Positions 17,908 through 26,398 of a DNA stretch of 64,000 bases are shown piece by piece. The number at the start of each line of letters is the position of its first letter. Position 1 is the first letter of the stretch. The DNA is from CAIQPV01 sp963719855 (lineage in GTDB: Bacteria; Pseudomonadota; Gammaproteobacteria; Burkholderiales; Gallionellaceae): positions 1,364,001 to 1,428,000 of the forward strand of contig CAVRDK010000004.1 of assembly GCA_963719855.1 (NCBI GenBank), read 5' to 3'. The position numbers and the translations under genes are program-made. A model generated the notes under the pieces. The model was not told the origin of the DNA, made no database searches, and saw only the letters and a list, made by a program, of their open reading frames with translations.

Positions 17908-18235
17908 GCTCTCCCCTTAATTCTTACTGATACAGCGTTTGTATAGTGCCGTAGCCAAGAGAGAAAATAAAGCGCTAATTTTCTAGCCATTTACTTAAAG
18001 TGTTGGGGAATCCACAAAACAATTACAGGACAATGATTTGCCGCTGGTTAGCGCTGGTCGTGCTGCTGCGCTGAGTGTGCTGGATTGTCTGCCGTTCGCG
18101 AAACGGTTTGTGGCGAAGAGGATGATGTTTGGGGTAAATGGTTAAATAGCCGTTCGCCCTGATAACCAGCGACTTGGCTGTCGTCTTTTGACAGTTTAGT
18201 CGAATGGCTATGTCGAAGGGTGAATGACAAAAACC
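17908..18235. other. Gene-free stretch upstream of the kinase
   Basis: It holds the kinase promoter region and the A/B composite repeat at 18150-18220. Short readings through the repeat were rejected as genes. Confidence 0.5.
18150..18220. repeat. Repeat A arm interrupted by hairpin element B
   Basis: The A arm CCGTTCGCCCTG (18150-18161) and GTCGAAGGG (18212-18220) are split by element B (18162-18211: ATAACCAGCGACTTGGCTGTC ... ATGGCTAT). The uninterrupted form at 26294 reads CCCTGAGCTTGTCGAAGGG, so B sits in place of AGCTT. Confidence 0.75.
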
Positions 18236-18456
18236 AAGCAAATTCGCCGGTGGCAGACCGGCAGCTGATTACCTTTCTTGTCTTGCCAAGAAATGTAACC
18301 GAAAGAAGGCGTCCCCAATCCGCCATCCCTTACGGGATTCCCTGCGTTGCTCGACTGGCCAGGCTTCCTCATAAACTCGCACGATCCGCTACGCGGCCAC
18401 GTGCTCAAACATATTCGTCAGAATTCCCTGACCAGTCTCCGCTACTCGGTGGCGGA
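18236..18456 (+). repeat. Left arm of perfect 221-bp inverted repeat flanking the TIR gene
   Basis: Reading base by base, 18236-18456 is the exact reverse complement of 19448-19668. Identity stops sharply at both outer ends. Inside, it decays to about 60-65% over some 40 bp, with mostly transition differences. There is no open transposase. The arm holds small palindromes such as GCCGGTGGCAGACCGGC. Confidence 0.9.
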
Positions 18457-18563
18457 ACAGGGGAAATTAGTGGTGCGCAATGAGTGCACGACAAAGATTG
18501 ATGGACTATGCACGCTAATTATTCTGTTAGGATGTTCACGTTAAATTACACGAAAGAGAAATC

Positions 18564-19370
18564 ATGAACACTCCCAATTATTCAGGTTACTGGACTGGCA
18601 AAATTGAGGGAACGAATCATGGAGGGGTGGCTCTTGATATCCAGCAAGAAGGCGAAAAAGTCACTGGCGTTGGAAAATTCCATGAACCCGAGTTAGGTCA
18701 GTATGAGTATTTCATCGAGGGTCTTGCAGCAGATAATCTCTCTTTACGGCTGACCCCGGGGCGGCAAACAGGTGGTTTAAGTCTAGGCATTGTCCAAGTT
18801 GTATGTGCAATCGACGCCAATGGCAATCTGACTGGTCGGTGGAAATCTGAAATAGGGACAGAAGGTGTTTTCTCTGCAAAAAGATTTGAGTCACCGCAGC
18901 TAGCTCCTGACCTTCCGAAGAATAATTCAATATTCCTCGTTCATGGCCATGACGAGGGAGCAAAGCATGCCGTTGCGCGGTTCATTGAACAATTAGGTGT
19001 GACCCCGGTAATCTTACAAGAGCAGATCAATCGAGGAATGACGGTTATAGAAAAATTCGAAGATTTCGCCGCACGTGCCGGGTTTGCCGTCGTTTTGATG
19101 ACACCAGATGATATTGGGCACCCTGTCGGAAAAGATGATGAAAAAGCTCCGCGCCCAAGACAAAACGTCGTTCTTGAACTTGGATATTTCGCTGCGCTGC
19201 TTGGGCGTGGCAAAACCTTTGTACTTACAAAGGGCGAGATAGAAATGCCTTCAGATATATTTGGCCTAATCCACGAACCAATGGACAAGAGTGAGGGTTG
19301 GAAAATTCGCCTTGCACGGGAACTCAAAGCAGCAGGCTTCCAAATTGATCTCAACAAAGCCATCACATAA
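18564..19370 (+). CDS. TIR-like (CAP12/Pycsar-type) predicted nucleotide-binding effector
   Basis: 268-residue protein. The C-terminal part (about 120-265) matches the TIR-like domain of predicted nucleotide-binding proteins (PF10137): FLVHGHD at 124-130, EKFEDFA, VVLMTPDDIG, and RQNVVLELG with E205 at the expected catalytic glutamate. In Pycsar and some CBASS systems such domains degrade NAD+ to abort phage infection. The N-terminal ~110 residues look like a beta-rich domain (GYWTGKIEG, VTGVGKF, LTGRWKSE) of no family I recognise; it could sense a ligand or phage product. No cyclase neighbour is present. AAAGAGA precedes ATG 18564. The gene stands alone between perfect 221-bp inverted repeats, suggesting a mobile or recombining cassette. 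Confidence 0.85.
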   Translation: MNTPNYSGYWTGKIEGTNHGGVALDIQQEGEKVTGVGKFHEPELGQYEYFIEGLAADNLSLRLTPGRQTGGLSLGIVQVVCAIDANGNLTGRWKSEIGTEGVFSAKRFESPQLAPDLPKNNSIFLVHGHDEGAKHAVARFIEQLGVTPVILQEQINRGMTVIEKFEDFAARAGFAVVLMTPDDIGHPVGKDDEKAPRPRQNVVLELGYFAALLGRGKTFVLTKGEIEMPSDIFGLIHEPMDKSEGWKIRLARELKAAGFQIDLNKAIT

Positions 19371-19447
19371 AGCCGCTTTCGAAATAGGGATCGTAACCCG
19401 GCAATTATTTTGTAATGTGCTCGTTGCGTACCGCCCAACTCCCCTCA

Positions 19448-19668
19448 TCCGCCACCGAGTAGCGGAGACTGGTCAGGGAATTCTGACGAATATGTTTGAG
19501 CACGTGGCCGCGTAGCGGATCGTGCGAGTTTATGAGGAAGCCTGGCCAGTCGAGCAACGCAGGGAATCCCGTAAGGGATGGCGGATTGGGGACGCCTTCT
19601 TTCGGTTACATTTCTTGGCAAGACAAGAAAGGTAATCAGCTGCCGGTCTGCCACCGGCGAATTTGCTT
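19448..19668 (-). repeat. Right arm of perfect 221-bp inverted repeat flanking the TIR gene
   Basis: Exact reverse complement of 18236-18456. The two arms enclose 991 bp containing only the TIR-like gene. The outer side abuts a half repeat A (19679-19703). Confidence 0.9.
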
Positions 19669-19678
19669 TTAGGTAGGT

Positions 19679-19703
19679 GGTTCGACAAGCTCACCACGAA
19701 CGG
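19679..19703. repeat. Repeat A, single arm
   Basis: GGTTCGACAAGCTCACCACG followed by AACGG: one arm of repeat A without its mirror. It lies between the inverted-repeat cassette and the cbbM terminator. Confidence 0.75.
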
Positions 19704-19722
19704 TTAAATGGTTGCCCCAAAC

Positions 19723-19756
19723 AAAAATCCCCTGTCAGAAATGGCAGGGGATTTTT
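19723..19756 (-). terminator. Terminator of cbbM
   Basis: AAAAATCCCCTG (19723-19734) pairs with CAGGGGATTTTT (19745-19756) across a 10-nt loop. On the minus strand this is a stem followed by a U-tract, 24 bp beyond the cbbM stop. It explains why no cbbQ or cbbO follows in the transcript. Confidence 0.85.
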
Positions 19757-19779
19757 CATTACAACCTGAACAACAAACC

Positions 19780-21159
19780 TTACTTGTGTACGCCCAGCTT
19801 CTGCCTCCACCCCGGGAAAATCTTATCCGCATCCTTCGGGAAGGACTCAAACGCGCGGGCAAATTCCTTGTGCTCTTTGGCGAATTCGATCGGGTCGGCT
19901 CCGGACTTCCAGCACTCATAGGACTGCTTCAGGGACATCGCACCGGCAGCCGGGCTGTCGATGTGGCCGTAGGAGCCGCCGCCTGCGGTGTTGATCACGT
20001 TGCCGTGGCCGAGGTTCTCGAAGAAGCCGGGCAGACGCAGCGCGTTCATGCCGCCAGAGATGATCGGGGTGGTGGGCTTCATGCCGTACCACTTCTGGAA
20101 ATAGACCGGGCCTTGGCATTCGTCGCGCTCGATCATGTAGGCGATGATCTTGTCGTCGCCTTCGCCTTCCATCTTGCCGTAGCCCATGGTGCCGACGTGG
20201 ATGCCGGAAGCGCCTTGCAAACGGCTCATCTTGGCCAACACGAACGCGGTGTAGCCGCGCTTGGCAGAGGGCGAGGTCACCATGCCGTGACCGGCACGGT
20301 GGTAGTGCAGATATTGGCTGGGATATTGACGACGGGCGGTGGTCACCATACCGGGACCGCCGACGAAGCCGTCAACCAGGAACGCCACCTTGTCTGCATC
20401 GGGACCGAATGTTTCCAGCGCGAAGTCTGCACGGGCGCACATTTCATAGTGGTCGTCGGCGGTGATGTTCATGGAGAACAGTTTGGCTTCGCCGGTTTCG
20501 TCCTGAGCGCGCTTCATCGCGTCATAGACCAAGGGCAGAACTTTCTTCAATGGACAGAACACCTGATTGCCTTGCGGCTCGTCGTTCTTGATGAAGTCGC
20601 CGCCCAGCCAGAATTGATACGCCGCATTGGCGAATGGCTCGGGACGCAGACCCAGCTTGGGCTTGATGATGGTGCCTGAGATGTAGCCGCCATTTACAAT
20701 CGGACGCCCCAGGATGCGCCACAAATCGGAGATGTCCTTGGCTGGGCCGTCGAACAACTGAACCGCGCGCTCAGGCACGTAGAAGTCAATCATTTTGGCG
20801 TGTTCGATGTCGCCCATGCCCTGATTGTTGCCGATAGCCAGAGTCAGGAAAGATACCAGCATCATGCGGCCGTCGATCACGTTGCGGTCGAACAGTTCCA
20901 GCGGATACGCGATGCGCATATCTTCGGTGGCTTCGTCGATGTAATAAACCAGCGCGTCTACGCCTTTGGTGAAATCGTCGGTGGTGCTCACTTCCACGTT
21001 GGTGCCGGTGGAGGATTCGGCTGCGAAGTGGGCTGCGGCTTCCAGATAGCCAAGGTCGCCCTTTGGCTTCATCTTGTAGGCTACCAGAATGTGCTTGCCA
21101 CCCTTGATCAGGTCGGCTTCCTTAAGGTCAAGGTTGGAATAACGATTGGATTGATCCAT
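19780..21159 (-). CDS. cbbM: Form II ribulose-1,5-bisphosphate carboxylase large subunit
   Basis: 459-residue form II RuBisCO. Catalytic K166 (GTIIKPKLGL) and the carbamylated K191 (GGDFIKNDEPQ) fall at exactly the numbers known for Rhodospirillum rubrum; the later HRAGHG and SGGMNA motifs are intact. It fixes CO2 in the cytoplasm as a dimer-based enzyme without small subunits. AGGAG precedes ATG 21159. It is divergent from cbbR across 135 bp and ends at a strong terminator, so it is probably monocistronic. No form I genes are in the window. Form II enzymes suit high CO2 and low O2. Confidence 0.97.
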   Translation of the reverse strand: MDQSNRYSNLDLKEADLIKGGKHILVAYKMKPKGDLGYLEAAAHFAAESSTGTNVEVSTTDDFTKGVDALVYYIDEATEDMRIAYPLELFDRNVIDGRMMLVSFLTLAIGNNQGMGDIEHAKMIDFYVPERAVQLFDGPAKDISDLWRILGRPIVNGGYISGTIIKPKLGLRPEPFANAAYQFWLGGDFIKNDEPQGNQVFCPLKKVLPLVYDAMKRAQDETGEAKLFSMNITADDHYEMCARADFALETFGPDADKVAFLVDGFVGGPGMVTTARRQYPSQYLHYHRAGHGMVTSPSAKRGYTAFVLAKMSRLQGASGIHVGTMGYGKMEGEGDDKIIAYMIERDECQGPVYFQKWYGMKPTTPIISGGMNALRLPGFFENLGHGNVINTAGGGSYGHIDSPAAGAMSLKQSYECWKSGADPIEFAKEHKEFARAFESFPKDADKIFPGWRQKLGVHK

Positions 21160-21256
21160 TTCTAATTCTCCTGGTTGATTAGCAATTAAATTTCGATGGA
21201 TGCAACTATAAGGCGGTCTAACTATAAATAACAGTCAAACTTTTTTATTAAATCAA

Positions 21257-21269
21257 TAAGTAATGCTTA
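21257..21269. promoter_or_regulatory. LysR-type box (T-N11-A) between cbbM and cbbR
   Basis: TAAG-TAATG-CTTA is a perfect T-N11-A palindrome (extended ATAAG...CTTAT, 21256-21270) in the 135-bp divergent spacer. LysR-type regulators such as CbbR bind this form next to their own gene. It lies 26 bp before the cbbR start and about 90 bp upstream of cbbM. Confidence 0.5.
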
Positions 21270-21294
21270 TGGATTGAGGTAAAATACCCAGATC

Positions 21295-22224
21295 ATGTTC
21301 CATGTCACCTTGAGACAATTACAAGTATTCGAGTCCGTCGCGCGGCTCTTGAGCCACTCGCGCGCGGCAAAGGAGCTATACCTGTCACAGCCCGCCATCT
21401 CCATGCAGATCAAGCAGCTGGAGCAGGGCGTTGGCTTGCCGCTGTTCGAACAGGTTGGCAAGCAAATCTATCTGACCGATGCCGGGCGTGAGATGCTGCA
21501 TTACAGCCGCACCATTTCACAACAATTACAGGAGTTGGAAGCGGTGTTCGCCGAAATGAAAGGGCTGGAGCATGGGCACCTGAACATTTCAGTGGTCAGC
21601 ACCGCCAACTATTTCATGCCGCAGTTGCTGGCAAAATTTTGTCAGCAACATCCCAAAATACAAATCAGCCTGCACGTCGCCAACCGCGATGCGGTGCTCA
21701 AGCAACTTGCCGAGAACAGCAGTGATCTCGCCATCATGGGGCAACCTCAGGAAGGAACCGAGATGCTGGCGCAGTCGTTCATGAAAAATCCGCTGGTGGT
21801 CATCGCGCCTCCCAACCATCCATTATGCAAACTGAAGCGCGTCAAGCTCCAGCGGCTCGAACAGGAGAGTTTTCTGGTGCGCGAACAAGGCTCGGGGACG
21901 CGCGGCGCAATGGAACGTTTCTTTGCCGAGCATGGTATCCAGTTTCGCGCCGGGATGGAAATGGGTACCAACGAAGCCATCAAGCAAGCCGTGCAGGCGG
22001 GCATGGGGTTGGGCATTCTCTCACTGCACAGCGCCGAACTGGAATTGGAAACTGGACGCTTGGTTGTGCTCAATGTGGAACATTTTCCCGTAGTGCGTCA
22101 CTGGTACATTGTGCACCGCCAGAATAAACGCCTTTCCACTGCGGCGCAGGCGTTCAAATTGTTTTTGCTGACCGAGGCGGAACGACTGGCTGCGCCGCCC
22201 ACCAGCGCAAAGAAAAAGGGCTAA
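21295..22224 (+). CDS. cbbR: LysR-family regulator CbbR
   Basis: 309-residue LysR-type regulator. An N-terminal winged helix-turn-helix (about 1-65: RQLQVFESVARLLSHSRAAKEL, SQPAISMQIKQLE) is followed by a two-lobed effector domain (about 90-295). Divergence from cbbM identifies it as CbbR, which activates Calvin-cycle genes in response to metabolites such as NADPH, RuBP or phosphoenolpyruvate, depending on species. It starts at ATG 21295. Downstream is a repeat C/B composite, then the convergent fba gene. Confidence 0.9.
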   Translation: MFHVTLRQLQVFESVARLLSHSRAAKELYLSQPAISMQIKQLEQGVGLPLFEQVGKQIYLTDAGREMLHYSRTISQQLQELEAVFAEMKGLEHGHLNISVVSTANYFMPQLLAKFCQQHPKIQISLHVANRDAVLKQLAENSSDLAIMGQPQEGTEMLAQSFMKNPLVVIAPPNHPLCKLKRVKLQRLEQESFLVREQGSGTRGAMERFFAEHGIQFRAGMEMGTNEAIKQAVQAGMGLGILSLHSAELELETGRLVVLNVEHFPVVRHWYIVHRQNKRLSTAAQAFKLFLLTEAERLAAPPTSAKKKG

Positions 22225-22238
22225 GGAAATAGTTGCGC

Positions 22239-22379
22239 ATCTGTCCCTTCCTCCTCTCAGGGGGAAGGTTAGGATGGGGGTAAAGTTGCTGAAATACTAG
22301 GTTTCTACCCCCTCCCTAGCCATCTGACTAAGCTGCAAAAACGCAGCAAGTCATTGGTTACCCCTGCAAGGGGGAGGGT
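22239..22379. repeat. Repeat C interrupted by hairpin element B
   Basis: C-type palindrome halves (CCCTTCCTCC..., GGATGGGGGTA, CTACCCCCTCCC and CCCTGCAAGGGGGAGGG) enclose element B at 22317-22360 (TAGCCATCTGACTAAGCTGC ... CAAGTCATTGGTTA). B joins CTCCC to CCCCTGCAAGG, which are contiguous in intact copies. Confidence 0.75.
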
Positions 22380-22383
22380 ATTG

Positions 22384-23448
22384 TTACTTGACGATGGCGT
22401 TCAGTTCGCCCTTGCTGTAGCGGGTTGCCATCGCGTCCAGCGAGATCGGCTTGATTTTCGCAGCTTGTCCGGCTGCACCAAAAGCTTCATAACGCGTCTT
22501 GCAGATTTCCTTCATCGCTTTGGTGGTAGCGGCGAGGAATTTGCGCGGGTCGAAATCCTTGGGGTTTTGTGCAAGATAGCGGCGGGTCGCGCCGGTGGAA
22601 GCCATGCGCAGATCGGTGTCGATATTCACCTTGCGCACGCCGTTCTTGATGCCCTCGACAATTTCTTCGACTGGCACACCGTAGGTCTCACCCATCGCGC
22701 CGCCGAATTCGTTGATGATCTTGAGCCATTCCTGCGGCACGCTCGATGAGCCGTGCATCACCAAGTGGGTGTTGGGAATGCGTGCATGAATTTCCTTGAT
22801 GCGGTCGATGCGTAACACTGCGCCGGTGGGCGGGCGCGTGAATTTGTACGCGCCGTGAGAGGTGCCGATTGCAATTGCCAGCGCATCTACGCCGGTTTTC
22901 CGTACGAACTCAGCAGCTTCTTCGGGATCGGTCAACAGTTGGTCGTGGGAGAGTGCGCCTTCCGCGCCGTGGCCGTCTTCCTTTTCGCCGTGGCCGGACT
23001 CAAGGGAACCCAGGCAACCTAATTCACCTTCGACGGATACGCCGACGGCGTGCGACATGTCCACCACGCTACGTGTGGTATTGACGTTGTATTCAAAGCT
23101 GGAGGGGGTCTTGCCGTCGGTCATCAGAGAGCCGTCCATCATCACGCTGGAGAAGCCGGAGCGGATGGCCTGGATGCAGACCGCAGGGGATGCGCCGTGA
23201 TCCTGATGCATCACCACCGGGATGTGCGGGTAGGCTTCCACAGCGGCTTCAATCAGGTGGCGCAAGAATGCTTCGCCTGCATATTTGCGCGCACCGGCAG
23301 AGCCTTGCATGATTACGGGGCTGTTGGTTTCATCCGCCGCTTCCATGATCGCCTTGACCTGTTCCAGGTTGTTGACGTTGAAAGCAGGCAGGCCGTAGCC
23401 ATTTTCTGCCGCATGATCCAGTAATTGACGCAAAGATACGAGAGCCAT
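22384..23448 (-). CDS. fba: Fructose-bisphosphate aldolase, class II
   Basis: 354-residue class II (zinc) aldolase of the Calvin-cycle subtype. It makes fructose-1,6-bisphosphate from glyceraldehyde-3-phosphate and dihydroxyacetone phosphate, and can act on sedoheptulose bisphosphate in the cycle. HQDHGAS near residue 82 gives catalytic and zinc ligands; further His ligands lie in VEGELGCLGS/GTSHG and VMHGSSS. It starts at ATG 23448 with AAGGAAAAG upstream. It lies 112 bp downstream of pyk and is the last gene of the leftward tkt-gap-pgk-pyk-fba run. Confidence 0.95.
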   Translation of the reverse strand: MALVSLRQLLDHAAENGYGLPAFNVNNLEQVKAIMEAADETNSPVIMQGSAGARKYAGEAFLRHLIEAAVEAYPHIPVVMHQDHGASPAVCIQAIRSGFSSVMMDGSLMTDGKTPSSFEYNVNTTRSVVDMSHAVGVSVEGELGCLGSLESGHGEKEDGHGAEGALSHDQLLTDPEEAAEFVRKTGVDALAIAIGTSHGAYKFTRPPTGAVLRIDRIKEIHARIPNTHLVMHGSSSVPQEWLKIINEFGGAMGETYGVPVEEIVEGIKNGVRKVNIDTDLRMASTGATRRYLAQNPKDFDPRKFLAATTKAMKEICKTRYEAFGAAGQAAKIKPISLDAMATRYSKGELNAIVK

Positions 23449-23560
23449 TTTCTTTTCCTTCTAGCTAATAAAAATTATTAAATCAGTTGTTAGATGCTAG
23501 TCGTTAGGCGTTAGTTAAAACAAAACCCGCGCAGCGGACAACGCCAACTAGCAACTGTTT

Positions 23561-24997
23561 TTAACTCTTGTGGTCACCCACACGCACGATTTTCAGCGTA
23601 TTCGTATGACCGCTTTTACCGATGGCTTCACCTATGGTCAACACCATCAAGTCGCCATCTTCCACTAAACCCAGTTTCACCAATTCCTCTTCCGCTTCCC
23701 GCAAGGTGGCCGATGGATCCTTGGAGGTCGGATGGAACGCTATTGGATGCACCCCGCTAAACAGAGTGACTTTTGTCAGCGTTGCCTTGGTCGGCGTCAG
23801 TGCAAAAATTGGAACATCCACATTCATCCGCGACATCCATAATGCGGTTGAGCCGGACTGGGTAAGCGCCACAATCGCCTTCACCTTAAAGTGGGATGCC
23901 GCATACAGCGCAGACATGGCGATGGACTGGTCAACCCGTGTGAATTTATTCAGCATCAGGCGATGATCCAGAGCGTTTTCTTCCAGTTCTTTTTCGGCCT
24001 GAATGCAAATGCGCGTCATAGCCTGTATGGTCTCGATGGGATAATCGCCGACAGCGGTTTCTGCCGACAGCATCACCGCATCGGTGCCGTCCAGCACTGC
24101 ATTCGCCACGTCCGATACTTCCGCACGGGTAGGGATCGGGTTGGAAATCATGGATTCCATCATCTGTGTGGCGGTGATAACCAGTTTGTTTCTGGCGCGC
24201 GCCATTTTAATCATGCGCTTTTGCAAGCCGGGCACTGCGGCATCGCCTACTTCCACGGACAAATCGCCGCGCGCCACCATGATGGCGTCGGACGCATCAA
24301 TAACTTCACCCAACACGTCTATGGCTTCTGCACGTTCGATCTTGGCCATCAGCAGGCTCTTGCCGCCTGCCTCGTGCATCAGTTCGCGCGCCAGTTTCAT
24401 ATCGGCCGCCGAGCGTGGGAAGGATACCGCCAGAAAGTCAGCCTTGATCAGCGCCGCCGTCTTGATGTCTTCTTTGTCTTTGTCGGTCAGGGCCGGTGCG
24501 GTCAAGCCGCCGCCTTTGCGGTTGATGCCCTTGTTGTTGGACAGCACGCCGCCGCGCACCACTTTGCAGATGATCTCCGAGTCCTTGACCTCAATCACAT
24601 CGAATTCCAGCATGCCGTCGTTCAATAGCAGCACCGAGCCGCTGCTGACATCATTGGGCAGTTCCTTGTAATCCAGCCCGACGCGTTCCTGGTTGCCGAG
24701 CGCATCCCATGCGGCGTCCAGAATAAAAGTATCGCCCTTGTTCAGGATGATCTTGTCATTCTCGAATTTGCGCACGCGTATCTTGGGGCCTTGCAAGTCG
24801 GCCAAAATGCCAACTGTGCGGCCACAAGCTGCAGCAGCGGCGCGTACCTTGTCGGTGCGCGCCATGTGGTCTTGCACCGTACCGTGCGAGAAATTCATGC
24901 GCACAACATCCACACCCGCGCGGATCATTTCCTCCAGCACTTTGGGGTCGCTGGAGGCAGGCCCCAGAGTCGCAACAATTTTTGTTCTACGCAGCAT
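23561..24997 (-). CDS. pyk: Pyruvate kinase
   Basis: 478-residue pyruvate kinase, usual length. It transfers phosphate from phosphoenolpyruvate to ADP. N-terminal RRTKIVATLGPAS, the MNFSHG motif, the active-site signature around LLMAKIERAEA, and ARGDLSVE for metal and substrate binding are all present. The C-terminal allosteric domain is complete. It starts at ATG 24997, 17 bp after pgk, so the two are translated from one transcript. Its place among Calvin-cycle genes lets fixed carbon (3-PGA) flow to pyruvate. Confidence 0.95.
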   Translation of the reverse strand: MLRRTKIVATLGPASSDPKVLEEMIRAGVDVVRMNFSHGTVQDHMARTDKVRAAAAACGRTVGILADLQGPKIRVRKFENDKIILNKGDTFILDAAWDALGNQERVGLDYKELPNDVSSGSVLLLNDGMLEFDVIEVKDSEIICKVVRGGVLSNNKGINRKGGGLTAPALTDKDKEDIKTAALIKADFLAVSFPRSAADMKLARELMHEAGGKSLLMAKIERAEAIDVLGEVIDASDAIMVARGDLSVEVGDAAVPGLQKRMIKMARARNKLVITATQMMESMISNPIPTRAEVSDVANAVLDGTDAVMLSAETAVGDYPIETIQAMTRICIQAEKELEENALDHRLMLNKFTRVDQSIAMSALYAASHFKVKAIVALTQSGSTALWMSRMNVDVPIFALTPTKATLTKVTLFSGVHPIAFHPTSKDPSATLREAEEELVKLGLVEDGDLMVLTIGEAIGKSGHTNTLKIVRVGDHKS

Positions 24998-25014
24998 GAT
25001 TTTCTGATGCCCGG

Positions 25015-26196
25015 TTATTTTGCAGCACGTTGTTCCAGAATCTCGACGGCAGGCAATGTCTTGCCTTCGAGGAATTCCAGAAACGCACCGCCAGCGGTAG
25101 AAATGTAAGACACCTTGTCATAGATGCCGTATTTCTGGATGGCGGCAATGGTGTCGCCGCCGCCGGCCAGGGTGAATGCCTTGGTATTGGCGATTGCCAT
25201 GGCGATGGTCTTGGTGCCCGCGCCGAACTGGTCGAACTCGAACACGCCGACCGGGCCGTTCCACACCACCGTGCCAGCCTTCATGATGATGTCGGCGAGT
25301 TCTTGAGCAGACTTTGGGCCGATGTCGAAAATCATGTCGTCGTCCGCCACGGCGGAGGCATCTTTCAGCACAGCCGGTTCGTTGGCATCAAACTTCTTGC
25401 CGCACACCACATCCACCGCGATGGGTATCGTCGCGCCACGTGCAGTCATTTTTTTCATCAGTGCCTGGGCGGTGGGTACCAGATCATCTTCGCACAGCGA
25501 CTTGCCGACATTCTTGCCCATAGCCTTGAGGAAAGTATTGGCAATGCCGCCGCCGACTACCAGTTGTTCGCACTTTTCGGATAGCGATTCCAGTACCGTC
25601 AGCTTGGTGGAAACCTTGGAACCCCCGACGATAGCTACCATCGGACGCGCCGGATTGAGCAGTGCCTTGGTCAGCGCGGCCAATTCTTCGGTGAGCAGAA
25701 TGCCTGCTGCCGCTACCGGCGCATACTTCGCCACGCCATGCGTGGAAGCTTCGGCGCGGTGTGCCGTGCCAAATGCGTCCATCACGAACACATCGCACAA
25801 CGCGGCATATTTTTTCGCGGTTTCGTCTACATTCTTTTTTTCGCCCTTGTTAATACGGCAATTTTCCAGCAATACCAATTCGCCTTCGGCAACTTCGAAG
25901 CCGCCATCCACCCAGTCCTTGATCAGGCGCACTGGCTTACCCAGCTTGGCGGCGATGACATCCGCTACCGGCTTGAGCGAGTTTTCTTCGGAATACTCGC
26001 CTTCCACCGGACGCCCCAAGTGAGAAGTCACCATCACTCGCGCACCGGCTTTCAGTGCGAAATTAATGGTCGCCATCGAGGCGGTGATACGCGCATCGGA
26101 AGTGACTTTGCCGTCTTTGACTGGAACGTTGAGATCAGAGCGGATCAGGACACGCTTGCCCTTGAGATCCAAATCGGTCATTTTGATAACGGACAT
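25015..26196 (-). CDS. pgk: Phosphoglycerate kinase
   Basis: 393-residue enzyme of normal length. It interconverts 1,3-bisphosphoglycerate + ADP and 3-phosphoglycerate + ATP. The signature KRVLIRSDLNVPVKDGK is near residues 13-30, substrate-binding SHLGRP is near 59-64, and the nucleotide-binding GGGDT lies near the C-terminus. GAGAGAA precedes ATG 26196. Gap lies 202 bp upstream with a pair of A repeats between, so pgk-pyk may have a promoter of its own. Confidence 0.96.
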   Translation of the reverse strand: MSVIKMTDLDLKGKRVLIRSDLNVPVKDGKVTSDARITASMATINFALKAGARVMVTSHLGRPVEGEYSEENSLKPVADVIAAKLGKPVRLIKDWVDGGFEVAEGELVLLENCRINKGEKKNVDETAKKYAALCDVFVMDAFGTAHRAEASTHGVAKYAPVAAAGILLTEELAALTKALLNPARPMVAIVGGSKVSTKLTVLESLSEKCEQLVVGGGIANTFLKAMGKNVGKSLCEDDLVPTAQALMKKMTARGATIPIAVDVVCGKKFDANEPAVLKDASAVADDDMIFDIGPKSAQELADIIMKAGTVVWNGPVGVFEFDQFGAGTKTIAMAIANTKAFTLAGGGDTIAAIQKYGIYDKVSYISTAGGAFLEFLEGKTLPAVEILEQRAAK

Positions 26197-26293
26197 ATTT
26201 CTCTCCTGAAAAGTAAAATGTAAGGAATGGGCGAACCCATGCCTTACAACTCACATAAGGGGGCTAGTAGCAATACCGTTCACTTAACAAATC

Positions 26294-26362
26294 CCGTTCG
26301 CCCTGAGCTTGTCGAAGGGTTCTGGTTAGTTGCTGATGGTTCGACAAGCTCACCACGAACGG
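26294..26362. repeat. Dispersed palindromic repeat A (inverted pair, uninterrupted)
   Basis: CCGTTCGCCCTGAGCTTGTC (with GAAGG) and its mirror GGTTCGACAAGCTCACCACG (with AACGG) are separated by about 18 nt, in the gap-pgk spacer. It is the best uninterrupted reference for locating element B insertions. Confidence 0.8.
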
Positions 26363-26398
26363 TTAAGTGAACAGCATTGGTACCCGCTACTAACTGAT

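Noticed and set aside
18220..18483. Reading frame whose product is repeated at 19445-19654 on the other strand
   Set aside because: It is only the translation of the 221-bp inverted repeat arm; no ribosome site and no known family.
19708..20679. 323-codon antisense reading over cbbM
   Set aside because: cbbM has catalytic residues at the known positions; the antisense product is a shadow.
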